From assembly GCA_947305045.1 (NCBI GenBank), contig CAMZCW010000036.1:1-15144 (forward strand): 15,144 nt of DNA, written 5' to 3'. Shown one piece after another: positions 8,569 to 15,144 of the stretch. The first letter of the stretch is position 1, and each line of letters opens with the position of its first letter. The translations under genes were made by a program, and so were the position numbers. The notes under the pieces are model-generated. The model did not search any database. It had not been told where the DNA came from and worked only from the letters and a program-made list of their open reading frames with translations. This DNA is from an uncultured Bacteroidales bacterium (lineage in GTDB: Bacteria > Bacteroidota > Bacteroidia > Bacteroidales > UBA932).

Positions 8569-10230
8569 ATGAAAAAAACAGTTTTTATACTTTTTACCCT
8601 GTTTCTGGGAGTCCTTTCCTGCAAAAAGGAAGGGGACGATAAAGGAGGAAGCGGCGGAGGGGGAGGAACAACTCCTCCTTCCGCCTATACCATTAGTGGA
8701 ACCGTAAAAGGAGATGACGGCAAACTCCTGGAAGGGGTCGTGATTTCCGACGGTCATAGTTGCGTCAAGACAGACGCCGGCGGAAATTACTGGTTGAACA
8801 CGGACCTGGCCCAGGCGGAGTATGTCATTGTATCCACGCCTTCCCAGTATGCGGCGCCGGTCCAGGATGGCCATGCCATCTTCTGGAAGTTCCTCAAGGA
8901 TGCCGGCAAGGGGAGTGACGGAAAATACAAGATAGACTTCACCCTCAACAAAATTTCCGCCCCGGAGCGGTACACCGTATTCATCTTCGCGGACCCGCAG
9001 CCCCGCAAGCGGACGGCCGGTCTGGACAAGGTGGCTTACCACTCCCTGGACTGCTGCGACGACATGTACAGGGACATGCGGGAATACGCGGCCTCCCTGA
9101 GCGGGCGTCCCATCTACGGAATGGGCCTGGGAGATATTGTCCACCAGGACCTTACACTCCTGCCCGGGTACCGGAAAGGCATGGCGACGACAGGCGTCAC
9201 CACCTACAACGTGATTGGCAACCATGACCACGGACACCGTTTCATGGAAGACGCCCTGGCCTCCAAGGAATACGAAGCCATCATGGGACCGGCCAACTAC
9301 TCCTTCAACCTGGGCGGCATGCATTACCTTGTGGTGGACAACATGATATCGGCCGATCCCAGTACCGGAAAATACAGCGATGAATGCGCTACCGGCCTCA
9401 CCGACGACATCTGGGAATGGGTAAAGAACGACCTGTCCTTTGTGAGCCCCGATACGCCCCTGATGGTGTGCGCCCATTCTCCCATGATGCGCCTGGAATC
9501 CGGAAAAGACCGTTCCGGTACGCATCTGGCGGACCTTAAAGCGCTCATCGCCAAATATCCCAAGGCGTATGTCTGGGCCGGCCATACCCACACCACTTTC
9601 AATTACGTGGATACCGGTGCCCCCACGGTGGAAACCCATACGGTCTCCCGTGTTACGGGCGCCCTGTGGACCAATGAGTTCCTGGGGGCCAACGGCACGC
9701 CGCGCGGATACGTGGTTTTCGATTACGACAATGGCAAGGTAAGCTGGAAATTTAAGCCCCTGTACTACCAGACCGGAACCTATATCGGAGAGGGCAATGG
9801 CGGGAATACACCGGAATACAAGTACCGGGACTGGGACTATGAAGACGGCAAAGCCGTGCTCAAGGCCAATGGCAAACCGCTGGACGACACCTACCAGATG
9901 CAAATCTTCCCGCCGGATACCTACGGCGACAACAACCTGTACGTCAACGTATTCCTGTGGGACGAGCTGTGGGAAGCGCCCAAGTTCATCCAGGATGGGA
10001 TTCCTACCCGGATGAGCCGGGTGACGCAAAAGGATTTCCGTTACTCCTACAGCGACTGGGACATTACCTCCTTCTATCATTCCAATACCAAGATAGGTTC
10101 GGAGTTTGTTCCGGACAGGAACAACAACAGCTCCATGTTCCGCCTGTTCGTGGATAAGGCCCACGGCTCGGGAACGGTGAGCGTCAAGGACCGTTTCGGT
10201 AATACCCATACTTCTTCAATTACTTGGTAA
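8569..10230 (+). CDS. Calcineurin-like metallophosphoesterase lipoprotein
   Basis: Predicted to hydrolyse a phosphomonoester or phosphodiester using a two-metal centre, outside the cytoplasm on the outer membrane. The ATG at 8569 (553 residues) gives a leader with lipobox GVLSC (Cys18); a GTG two codons upstream is rejected. A Gly/Pro-rich linker (about residues 26-38) is followed by a small beta-sandwich (about 40-130, with ISGTV and VKTDAGGNY) of the MetallophosN type. The catalytic domain shows the superfamily motifs in order: ADPQ (Asp142, Gln144 where many relatives have His), GDIVH (Asp189), GNHDH (Asn218, His219, Asp220), AHSP (His303) and GHTH (His339, His341). The C-terminal region from about residue 370, ending VKDRFGNTHTSSITW, matches the MetallophosC-type beta domain. 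It lies five bases after the GLUG lipoprotein and overlaps the next gene by one base. All metal ligands expected for the family are present, so it is probably active; the substrate is unknown. Confidence 0.9.
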   Translation: MKKTVFILFTLFLGVLSCKKEGDDKGGSGGGGGTTPPSAYTISGTVKGDDGKLLEGVVISDGHSCVKTDAGGNYWLNTDLAQAEYVIVSTPSQYAAPVQDGHAIFWKFLKDAGKGSDGKYKIDFTLNKISAPERYTVFIFADPQPRKRTAGLDKVAYHSLDCCDDMYRDMREYAASLSGRPIYGMGLGDIVHQDLTLLPGYRKGMATTGVTTYNVIGNHDHGHRFMEDALASKEYEAIMGPANYSFNLGGMHYLVVDNMISADPSTGKYSDECATGLTDDIWEWVKNDLSFVSPDTPLMVCAHSPMMRLESGKDRSGTHLADLKALIAKYPKAYVWAGHTHTTFNYVDTGAPTVETHTVSRVTGALWTNEFLGANGTPRGYVVFDYDNGKVSWKFKPLYYQTGTYIGEGNGGNTPEYKYRDWDYEDGKAVLKANGKPLDDTYQMQIFPPDTYGDNNLYVNVFLWDELWEAPKFIQDGIPTRMSRVTQKDFRYSYSDWDITSFYHSNTKIGSEFVPDRNNNSSMFRLFVDKAHGSGTVSVKDRFGNTHTSSITW

Positions 10231-13064
10231 TGAAAAGAATAGCTATCATCTTCTGCTTTCTGTTCGCGTGCGCAGGAGCGTATGCGCAAGGCATTGGGTC
10301 TGCCAAGGACCTGGTGGCGTTTATTGAGGCCCTCAACAAGGGGGAGAGCATCCAGTCGTGGGCCGACACCGGCAACGTCGTGTACCTGAGCGCGGACATC
10401 GACCTTTCCAAGACCAGGAAACTGCCCCAGATCCTTCAGTTCGGGGGCACCTTCGACGGCAAGGGGTACAGCCTCAAAAACTGGAAAACCCAGGCTGGCC
10501 TGTTCCATGAACTCACCAGTACGGCCCAGGTGAGCAACCTGGTCATCGACGCAACCTGTTCCCTGACAATCAAGGCCAAGGGGGATGAATGCCGCGTCGG
10601 GTTCATTGCCGACACCAACAACGGCATCATCGAGAATTGCGTCAACTATGGCAGCGTGTCGCACAGCTGCTCCTATGCCATGACGCCTACCTTCGTGGGC
10701 GGCATCGCAGGGTATAACAACTATGCCATCTACCGTTGCAAAAACTACGGTTCCGTCAAGTCGGACATCCAGGGCATTGCCAAGGAAGAAGTGACGCTGA
10801 ACCTGGGGGGCATCACCGGCGGTTCCATGGGAAAATCGGCCAATGGAAGCGTGGTGGCCCGCTGCGAAAATCACGGCACCATAGACGCCCGGGGCAACCT
10901 GCAGTCCCTTTACGTGGGTGGCATCGCCGGTAATCCCGGCCGCAGCACCACCAAATACTGCATCAATTACGGAGAGGTAAAAGCCCTGATTGACGCCTTC
11001 GAAGACGGCAAAACCGCCGGTATCGCGGACGTGGGCGGCATCGCGGGCCTGGTAAAGGCCGATATCCTCCGCTGTGACAACTTCGGCGCCGTATCCGCAT
11101 CCGGTGCCTGTGGCGCCCATGTGGGCGGCATCACCGGTATGCCGCACTTCAACCTGGTCATCGCGGACTGCACCAATTACGGTCCGGTAACCGCCGCCGG
11201 CGAGCAGCCGTCCAACGTGGGCGGCATTGCCGCGAACATAGGTCGTCCCGTACATGTACGCGGCTGTACCAACTACGGAAAAATCCGCTTCGACGGGGTG
11301 AGCTCCCGCGCCCGCAGCACGGCCGGCGGCATTGTGGGCAACATCTACTGCCCCAAGTCGCAGACGGCCGGCGCCTATGTGCGTGAGTGCGTGAATCGGG
11401 GCGATGTGTCGGCCTCCTCCGGCGGCAACAAATACGACGCCGCCAACCGGAATGCCATCCATACGGCCGGTATTGTGGGCTATGCGGAGACCCGCGACGG
11501 ATTCCGCGCCTTTGTCTCCGAATGCACCAACTACGGAAAGGTGGAGAGTGCCGGCGGCCGCCGGGGAGACATCTGCGCCAGCGCCGTGAATGTGGTTACC
11601 GGAGGTACGGCAAAAGCCGACGTAGCCACCGTTCTGGAAACGGTTCCCGCGCAGGGAAACATTGTAGGAACCGTCCGCGGCTCAGAGGGTACGCCCCGTG
11701 CGGGCATCGTGGTTACAGATGGCCGCCAGTGCGTCAAAACGGACGCGCAAGGCCGTTTTGCCATGACCAGCAACCTGGAAGAAGCCCGCTTCGTGTACCT
11801 GAGCCTTCCCGCCGGTGCCGTCATGTCCCAGAGCGGACATCCCATCCCGTATATGCGCATCCCCCGGTACGCCAAAGCCGTGCAGGCAGACTTCACCCTC
11901 AATCTGGTCCCTACCGTCAAGGATTACACCGTCCTCATGATTGCAGACCCGCAGGTCCGCCCTTATGGCTGGGACAACTCCATGGAAACCTGGGGCGAAC
12001 GGGTAGCGCCGGACGCAGAGGCTTTCCGTGCCTCCTGCTCCGGTCCGGTGTATTCCATCAACCTGGGAGACCTGGTGTACAACGAGATGTATGCCTGGGA
12101 CGACTACATGGACATTGCTTCCACCATTCACTGCCCGGTATTCAACGTCATCGGCAACCACGACTATGACCAGGAAACCCTCTTCGAGACCGAACAGGGC
12201 AATGTCTATTTTGAGACCTATGTGGGTCCGGAACATTATTCCTTCGACCTGGGAGATCTCCATTATGTGGTGCTCAATACCATCCTCTATGACATCCGGG
12301 GAGACATCAAGAAGTATCATTACGGCATAGACGACCGCACGCTGGCGTGGCTGCGGGCCGACCTCGCCAATGTTCCCACGGACAAGACCATTATCCTGAG
12401 CGCACACAACAATCCGTTCAAGACGCCCAACAAGTCCGTCCACGGCTCGCACAACGTGTACAGCCTGCACTATCAGGACTACCTGGACTTGCTCGCTCCC
12501 TACAAAGCCGTCTATTCCTGGAACGGACACAATCACCAGAACTTTTACTACAACTATAAAGGGAAAGATACCAAGCACGGCGCTCCCAATATCCAGTGCA
12601 TCAGCGTGGCCCGTTGTACGGGTGCATTGCGCCTGAACAAGGAGATTGGCTCGTTTGGCGAGCCGCAAGGGTATATGGTCATGAACGTGAAGGGCGATTC
12701 CATCAGCTGGTATTACAAGAGTGTCGGCTACGGGAAGGACTACCAGATGAGAGCCTATCCGCCATCCCGCACAGACGGTACCCAGGTCAAGGTGAACATC
12801 TGGAACTGGTCGGAGGGCTGGAGCATGCCTGAGTGGTATGAGAACGGCGTCAAGGTGGCCGACATGACCCTGACACCCGGTGTGGACCCGGATTATTATG
12901 ACCTCTTTGAGGCCGTCACGGACAAGACCACGCGCAAATACTGCCAGCCCTCCACGGAGTCCATGCTGTTCAGCGTAACGCCTTCCTTCGGCGTCAAACA
13001 AGGAGAAATCCGCGTGACGGATTTATTTGGAAACACATACACGCAAAGCGTAAGCTGGGAATAA
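10230..13064 (+). CDS. Secreted fusion of GLUG-type repeats and a calcineurin-like metallophosphoesterase
   Basis: A 944-residue two-part protein. The ATG at 10230 shares its A with the upstream TAA (TAATG), a classic translational-coupling overlap; an in-frame TTG six bases earlier is rejected. The leader is a type I signal peptide ending AYA before Gln20, with no lipobox cysteine at the junction, so it is exported but not lipidated. Residues about 21-110 are the module seen before GLUG arrays (DLVAFIEAL, GGTFDGKGYS). Nine repeat units follow (about 124-443), most with a C-x-N-Y-G core. From about 476 it aligns by eye to the preceding phosphoesterase throughout: a MetallophosN-like domain (VKTDAQGRF), ADPQ (Asp573), GDLVY (Asp614), GNHDY (Asn643, His644, Asp645), SAHNN (His726), GHNH (His767, His769), and a C-terminal domain ending VTDLFGNTYTQSVSWE. 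It is therefore a paralogue of the upstream enzyme with the repeat scaffold fused on. No C-terminal sorting domain is obvious. Confidence 0.88.
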   Translation: MKRIAIIFCFLFACAGAYAQGIGSAKDLVAFIEALNKGESIQSWADTGNVVYLSADIDLSKTRKLPQILQFGGTFDGKGYSLKNWKTQAGLFHELTSTAQVSNLVIDATCSLTIKAKGDECRVGFIADTNNGIIENCVNYGSVSHSCSYAMTPTFVGGIAGYNNYAIYRCKNYGSVKSDIQGIAKEEVTLNLGGITGGSMGKSANGSVVARCENHGTIDARGNLQSLYVGGIAGNPGRSTTKYCINYGEVKALIDAFEDGKTAGIADVGGIAGLVKADILRCDNFGAVSASGACGAHVGGITGMPHFNLVIADCTNYGPVTAAGEQPSNVGGIAANIGRPVHVRGCTNYGKIRFDGVSSRARSTAGGIVGNIYCPKSQTAGAYVRECVNRGDVSASSGGNKYDAANRNAIHTAGIVGYAETRDGFRAFVSECTNYGKVESAGGRRGDICASAVNVVTGGTAKADVATVLETVPAQGNIVGTVRGSEGTPRAGIVVTDGRQCVKTDAQGRFAMTSNLEEARFVYLSLPAGAVMSQSGHPIPYMRIPRYAKAVQADFTLNLVPTVKDYTVLMIADPQVRPYGWDNSMETWGERVAPDAEAFRASCSGPVYSINLGDLVYNEMYAWDDYMDIASTIHCPVFNVIGNHDYDQETLFETEQGNVYFETYVGPEHYSFDLGDLHYVVLNTILYDIRGDIKKYHYGIDDRTLAWLRADLANVPTDKTIILSAHNNPFKTPNKSVHGSHNVYSLHYQDYLDLLAPYKAVYSWNGHNHQNFYYNYKGKDTKHGAPNIQCISVARCTGALRLNKEIGSFGEPQGYMVMNVKGDSISWYYKSVGYGKDYQMRAYPPSRTDGTQVKVNIWNWSEGWSMPEWYENGVKVADMTLTPGVDPDYYDLFEAVTDKTTRKYCQPSTESMLFSVTPSFGVKQGEIRVTDLFGNTYTQSVSWE
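10599..11558 (+). repeat. Nine-unit C-x-N-Y-G repeat array in the phosphoesterase fusion
   Basis: Nine units of about 30-45 residues combine a glycine-rich turn (usually VGGIAG or GGITG) with a strand and turn: NCVNYG, RCKNYG, RCENHG, YCINYG, RCDNFG, DCTNYG, GCTNYG, ECVNRG and ECTNYG. This is a more regular ladder than in the upstream lipoprotein. The stacked Cys and Asn positions suggest a right-handed or GLUG-type beta-helix. Structure is inferred, not seen. Confidence 0.75.
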
Positions 13065-13082
13065 TTTTTAACTCTATATATT

Positions 13083-13262
13083 ATGGAAAAACAGTCAATT
13101 ACAAAGGCGGGTAAAAGCCCGTACCAGACTCCTTCCCAGAGGGTAATAAGCTTTGGGACGGCCGGGTCTGTACTGCAAACCAGTGTAGGTTTGCCTCCTA
13201 TGAACGAGGAGGATTTGGGATGGGGGGATCCTCTTTTAAACAATAATTTTGGTTCGCTTTGA
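13083..13262 (+). CDS. Small orphan protein, 59 residues
   Basis: A short open frame from ATG 13083 to TGA 13260-13262. It starts 18 bases after the fusion gene, behind an A/T-rich leader, and ends two bases before the next start codon, so it fills the gap exactly as an operon gene would. The product begins MEKQSITKAGKSPYQTPSQR and then has VISFGTAGSVLQTSVG. The C-terminal half is acidic and aromatic, with NEEDLGWGDP and the end LLNNNFGSL. There is no signal peptide, membrane segment or cysteine. I do not recognise a named family. From memory, short Bacteroidales proteins with a P-rich start, a SVLQ-S-like middle and a variable acidic tail often sit beside genes for surface proteins, but I cannot verify a match. 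A six-G run (13222-13227) lies in its 3' part. Real gene on context; function unknown. Confidence 0.6.
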   Translation: MEKQSITKAGKSPYQTPSQRVISFGTAGSVLQTSVGLPPMNEEDLGWGDPLLNNNFGSL

Positions 13263-13264
13263 TT

Positions 13265-15144
13265 ATGAAGACACGTTTGTTTTTTGTGCTTGCGGCAATG
13301 GGATTGCTGGCAAGCTGTTCCAAGGAGAAAGAAATAATCCCTGCTTCATCATCTGAACCGGTTGTCCTGCAGGTAGGCATTGCGCCCGTCACCAAAACCC
13401 ACATGGGTGGACTGGAAGGCGACCAGCGCAAGATTTACTGGTCCGACGGAGACCAAATCGCCATCAACGGGCAGGCCTCGGATGCGCTGGGAAACCTGGA
13501 AGAAGGCACCCAGACAGCATCGTTCAGTTTTGCGGACGCTCCGGCGGTTCCCTATAAGGTCCTTTATCCGGCATCGGCCTATGTAAATGAAAATATCATT
13601 TCCCTGCCGGACATACAAAAGTGGGAAGAAGGCTCTTTTGCGGACGATGTGGTCCCTATGGCCGGCTACAGCGCAGATGGCAGCAATATCACCGTGGGCT
13701 ATCTTTGCGCTGTGCTTAAGATTTCCGTCAGGCGTGCGGCTTCAGACCCGGACGAGGATAACCTGCTGGGTGTCCGCTTCCGTGGCAAGAACGGGGAACA
13801 GGTGAAAGGCCAGTTCGGCATTGATTATACCACGGGCCAGCTCTCCGGCGCCTCCAACTCAGAGGACGATAAAGAGGTGAAGGTGTATCATACCCTGTCC
13901 ACCGAAACACCGGCCGTGTACTATATTACGGTTCCCGCCGGTACCTACGCCAAGGGCTTTGAGGTAGTGGTTCAGGATGTGAACAACCACACCATGACCA
14001 TGACCCGGAACGGCTCCGTCAACCTTGTTGCCGGGACCATCTATAACCTGGCCGAGTTTGCCTATGCCCCCACCGGGACCGAGACAGGCATTGAGATTGA
14101 CAGTGCAGAAAAGCTCATCGCCTTTGCCACGGCTTACAACAACAAAGAGTACGCCTCGCAGGGTAAGTACCTGATTGCCACGCTCACCGACGACATCAGT
14201 TTCGATGCCACCAGCTCCGCCGCGTTTAACGCCACCGGCGGTATCGGCACCAGCGCCGATGTGAACCGTTTTGACGGTACGTTCAATGGTAACGGCATGA
14301 CCATCAGCGGCCTGCAGTCCACGGTGACCCTCTTTGGCGGAACGACCTCCTCTTCCACCATCAAAGACTTTACGCTGGACAATACCTGTTCGTTCACGCT
14401 CACCCATCCGAATACGGCCGATACTTATATGGGCGCGATCGTGGGGTATCATCGCGGCGTCCTGGACCAGGTCTCTGTGGCTGCGGACGTTACCCTCAAC
14501 GCTGGTGACGTCGCCTATGCGACCGCTTTGGGCGGTCTGGTTGGCCGTGGCGTTGTAGGAAGTGTCAATGCGTGCACGTATTCCGGCAACATCACGGTTC
14601 CGGACGGCTTTGTTGTGAATGCCAAGAAAGTCTATGTCGGCGGTCTTGTCGGCTACATTTCCAATGTGGACGGCGAGGTGACCGACAGTGATTTCGAAGG
14701 GACCCTTGATTTCGCCGGAACGGTAGCTTCTACCGATAAAACCAATCCTTATCTGATGATAGGCGGTATTGTTGGCAGTAATGCCGGTACGGTGAGTGGT
14801 TGTGAGGTCAAAGGCACGAACACCAAAGGTATTGAGATGGATAATGGCACAACTTACACGGCCACTATCCAGAATCACTCCCGCAAGGCCTATCATCTGG
14901 CTCAGGGTGGCATCGCCGGATATAATGCCGGTACCATCTCCAACTGTACCAACGGTGCATCTACCAAAAACTTTGTCCTTGCGAATGCGACCAAAGGCGG
15001 AACTTCCGATGATGCCAATTCCCGCTATTATGATGTGGGCGGCATTGTCGGCCTCAATGCTGCGGACGCAACAGTTACCGGATGCGTGAACAATGGCCTG
15101 TTCGAGTCTCGTTCCACTCCCCGTATCCAGAAGATTGGCGGTGT
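13265..15144 (+). CDS. Fimbrillin-like (Mfa-type) lipoprotein with GLUG-type repeats, 3' end outside window
   Basis: The frame is open from ATG 13265 to the window end (626 complete codons). The start gives a leader with lipobox LLASC (Cys18) followed by SKEKE. Residues about 35-265 resemble fimbrillin-like/Mfa domains of Bacteroidales surface proteins: PVTKTHMGG, then IYWSDGDQIAINGQ, a KVLYPASAY stretch, and later YYITVPAGTY and NLVAGTIYNL. From about residue 275 comes the same pre-GLUG module as in the two upstream repeat genes (AEKLIAFATAY, FDGTFNGNGMTISGL). At least six glycine-rich units follow from about residue 390 (GAIVG, GGLVG, GGLVG, GGIVG, GGIAG, GGIVG), and a seventh is cut by the window edge. 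It is probably a surface adhesin or a structural surface protein. It begins two bases after the small gene, so both are likely co-transcribed. Total length and C-terminal domains are unknown. Confidence 0.85.
   Translation, partial: MKTRLFFVLAAMGLLASCSKEKEIIPASSSEPVVLQVGIAPVTKTHMGGLEGDQRKIYWSDGDQIAINGQASDALGNLEEGTQTASFSFADAPAVPYKVLYPASAYVNENIISLPDIQKWEEGSFADDVVPMAGYSADGSNITVGYLCAVLKISVRRAASDPDEDNLLGVRFRGKNGEQVKGQFGIDYTTGQLSGASNSEDDKEVKVYHTLSTETPAVYYITVPAGTYAKGFEVVVQDVNNHTMTMTRNGSVNLVAGTIYNLAEFAYAPTGTETGIEIDSAEKLIAFATAYNNKEYASQGKYLIATLTDDISFDATSSAAFNATGGIGTSADVNRFDGTFNGNGMTISGLQSTVTLFGGTTSSSTIKDFTLDNTCSFTLTHPNTADTYMGAIVGYHRGVLDQVSVAADVTLNAGDVAYATALGGLVGRGVVGSVNACTYSGNITVPDGFVVNAKKVYVGGLVGYISNVDGEVTDSDFEGTLDFAGTVASTDKTNPYLMIGGIVGSNAGTVSGCEVKGTNTKGIEMDNGTTYTATIQNHSRKAYHLAQGGIAGYNAGTISNCTNGASTKNFVLANATKGGTSDDANSRYYDVGGIVGLNAADATVTGCVNNGLFESRSTPRIQKIGG
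14432..15144 (+). repeat. GLUG-type protein repeat array in the fimbrillin-like lipoprotein, incomplete
   Basis: Six full units and the start of a seventh are visible, each opening with a GGIVG-like turn and often followed by a strand such as VNACTYSG, VSGCEVKG, ISNCTNG or VTGCVNNG. Unit spacing is about 25-60 residues. The array continues past the window end. Confidence 0.7.

Noticed and set aside
8641..8690. Purine-rich stretch with a matching pyrimidine stretch (AAGGAGGA ... TCCTCCTT) near the start of the phosphoesterase lipoprotein
   Set aside because: It could form a hairpin, but it encodes the Gly/Pro-rich linker after the lipobox, which explains the composition. There is no T-run and it is inside a coding region.
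8560..13001. Long minus-strand open frames opposite the two phosphoesterase genes and the repeat region (for example 8560-10209, 10077-11462, 11682-13001)
   Set aside because: Same artefact: all overlap well-supported plus-strand genes, have odd composition, and show no start context or family signature.
13065..13264. Non-coding regulatory gap between the fusion gene and the last lipoprotein
   Set aside because: The 59-codon frame fills it almost completely and has good start and stop spacing, so a coding reading is better supported. No terminator hairpin was seen.

Overview
The window looks like a GC-rich member of the Bacteroidales (Bacteroidota), most likely gut-associated; genus cannot be fixed from this sequence. 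Evidence: a SusC/SusD outer-membrane pair, several lipoproteins with Bacteroidota-style lipoboxes, BACON-like and GLUG-repeat domains, Q-initiated mature ends after signal peptides, a TAnnTTTG-like promoter, and mostly A/T-rich leaders without Shine-Dalgarno sequences.

Layout. Positions 1-350 hold the C-terminal half of the DNA-repair gene recO, closed by a rho-independent terminator (376-409). A short promoter region (about 421-451) then starts a same-strand run of seven tightly packed genes that fills the rest of the window and leaves it at 15144. No intergenic gap is longer than about 130 bases. The order is: SusC-like TonB-dependent transporter (481-3779); SusD-like lipoprotein (3797-5584); BACON-like/GLUG-repeat lipoprotein (5597-8563); calcineurin-like phosphoesterase lipoprotein (8569-10230); secreted GLUG-repeat plus phosphoesterase fusion (10230-13064); a 59-codon orphan small gene (13083-13262); and a fimbrillin-like/GLUG lipoprotein cut off by the window end (13265-15144). 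Gaps after susC are 17, 12, 5, -1, 18 and 2 bases, with no terminator seen between genes, so this is read as one operon.

How it may work (inference). SusC/SusD would capture and import a ligand across the outer membrane. The GLUG and BACON-like proteins would be surface-exposed binding or adhesion proteins. Two homologous metallophosphoesterases would cleave a phosphoester on or near that ligand. No glycoside hydrolase, polysaccharide lyase or regulator is visible, which is unusual for a Sus-type locus and points to a phosphorylated ligand or an adhesion role. The phosphoesterase is a separate gene next to a GLUG gene in one case and fused to GLUG repeats in the next, which suggests that the two parts act together.

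The most striking signal is at the start of the operon. As read, the SusC signal peptide (ATG at 481) is out of frame with the transporter body. The two frames meet exactly at an eight-G run (558-565). One more G, two fewer, or a -1 ribosomal or transcriptional slip joins them perfectly. This may be a phase-variation switch, a slippage site or a homopolymer sequencing error.
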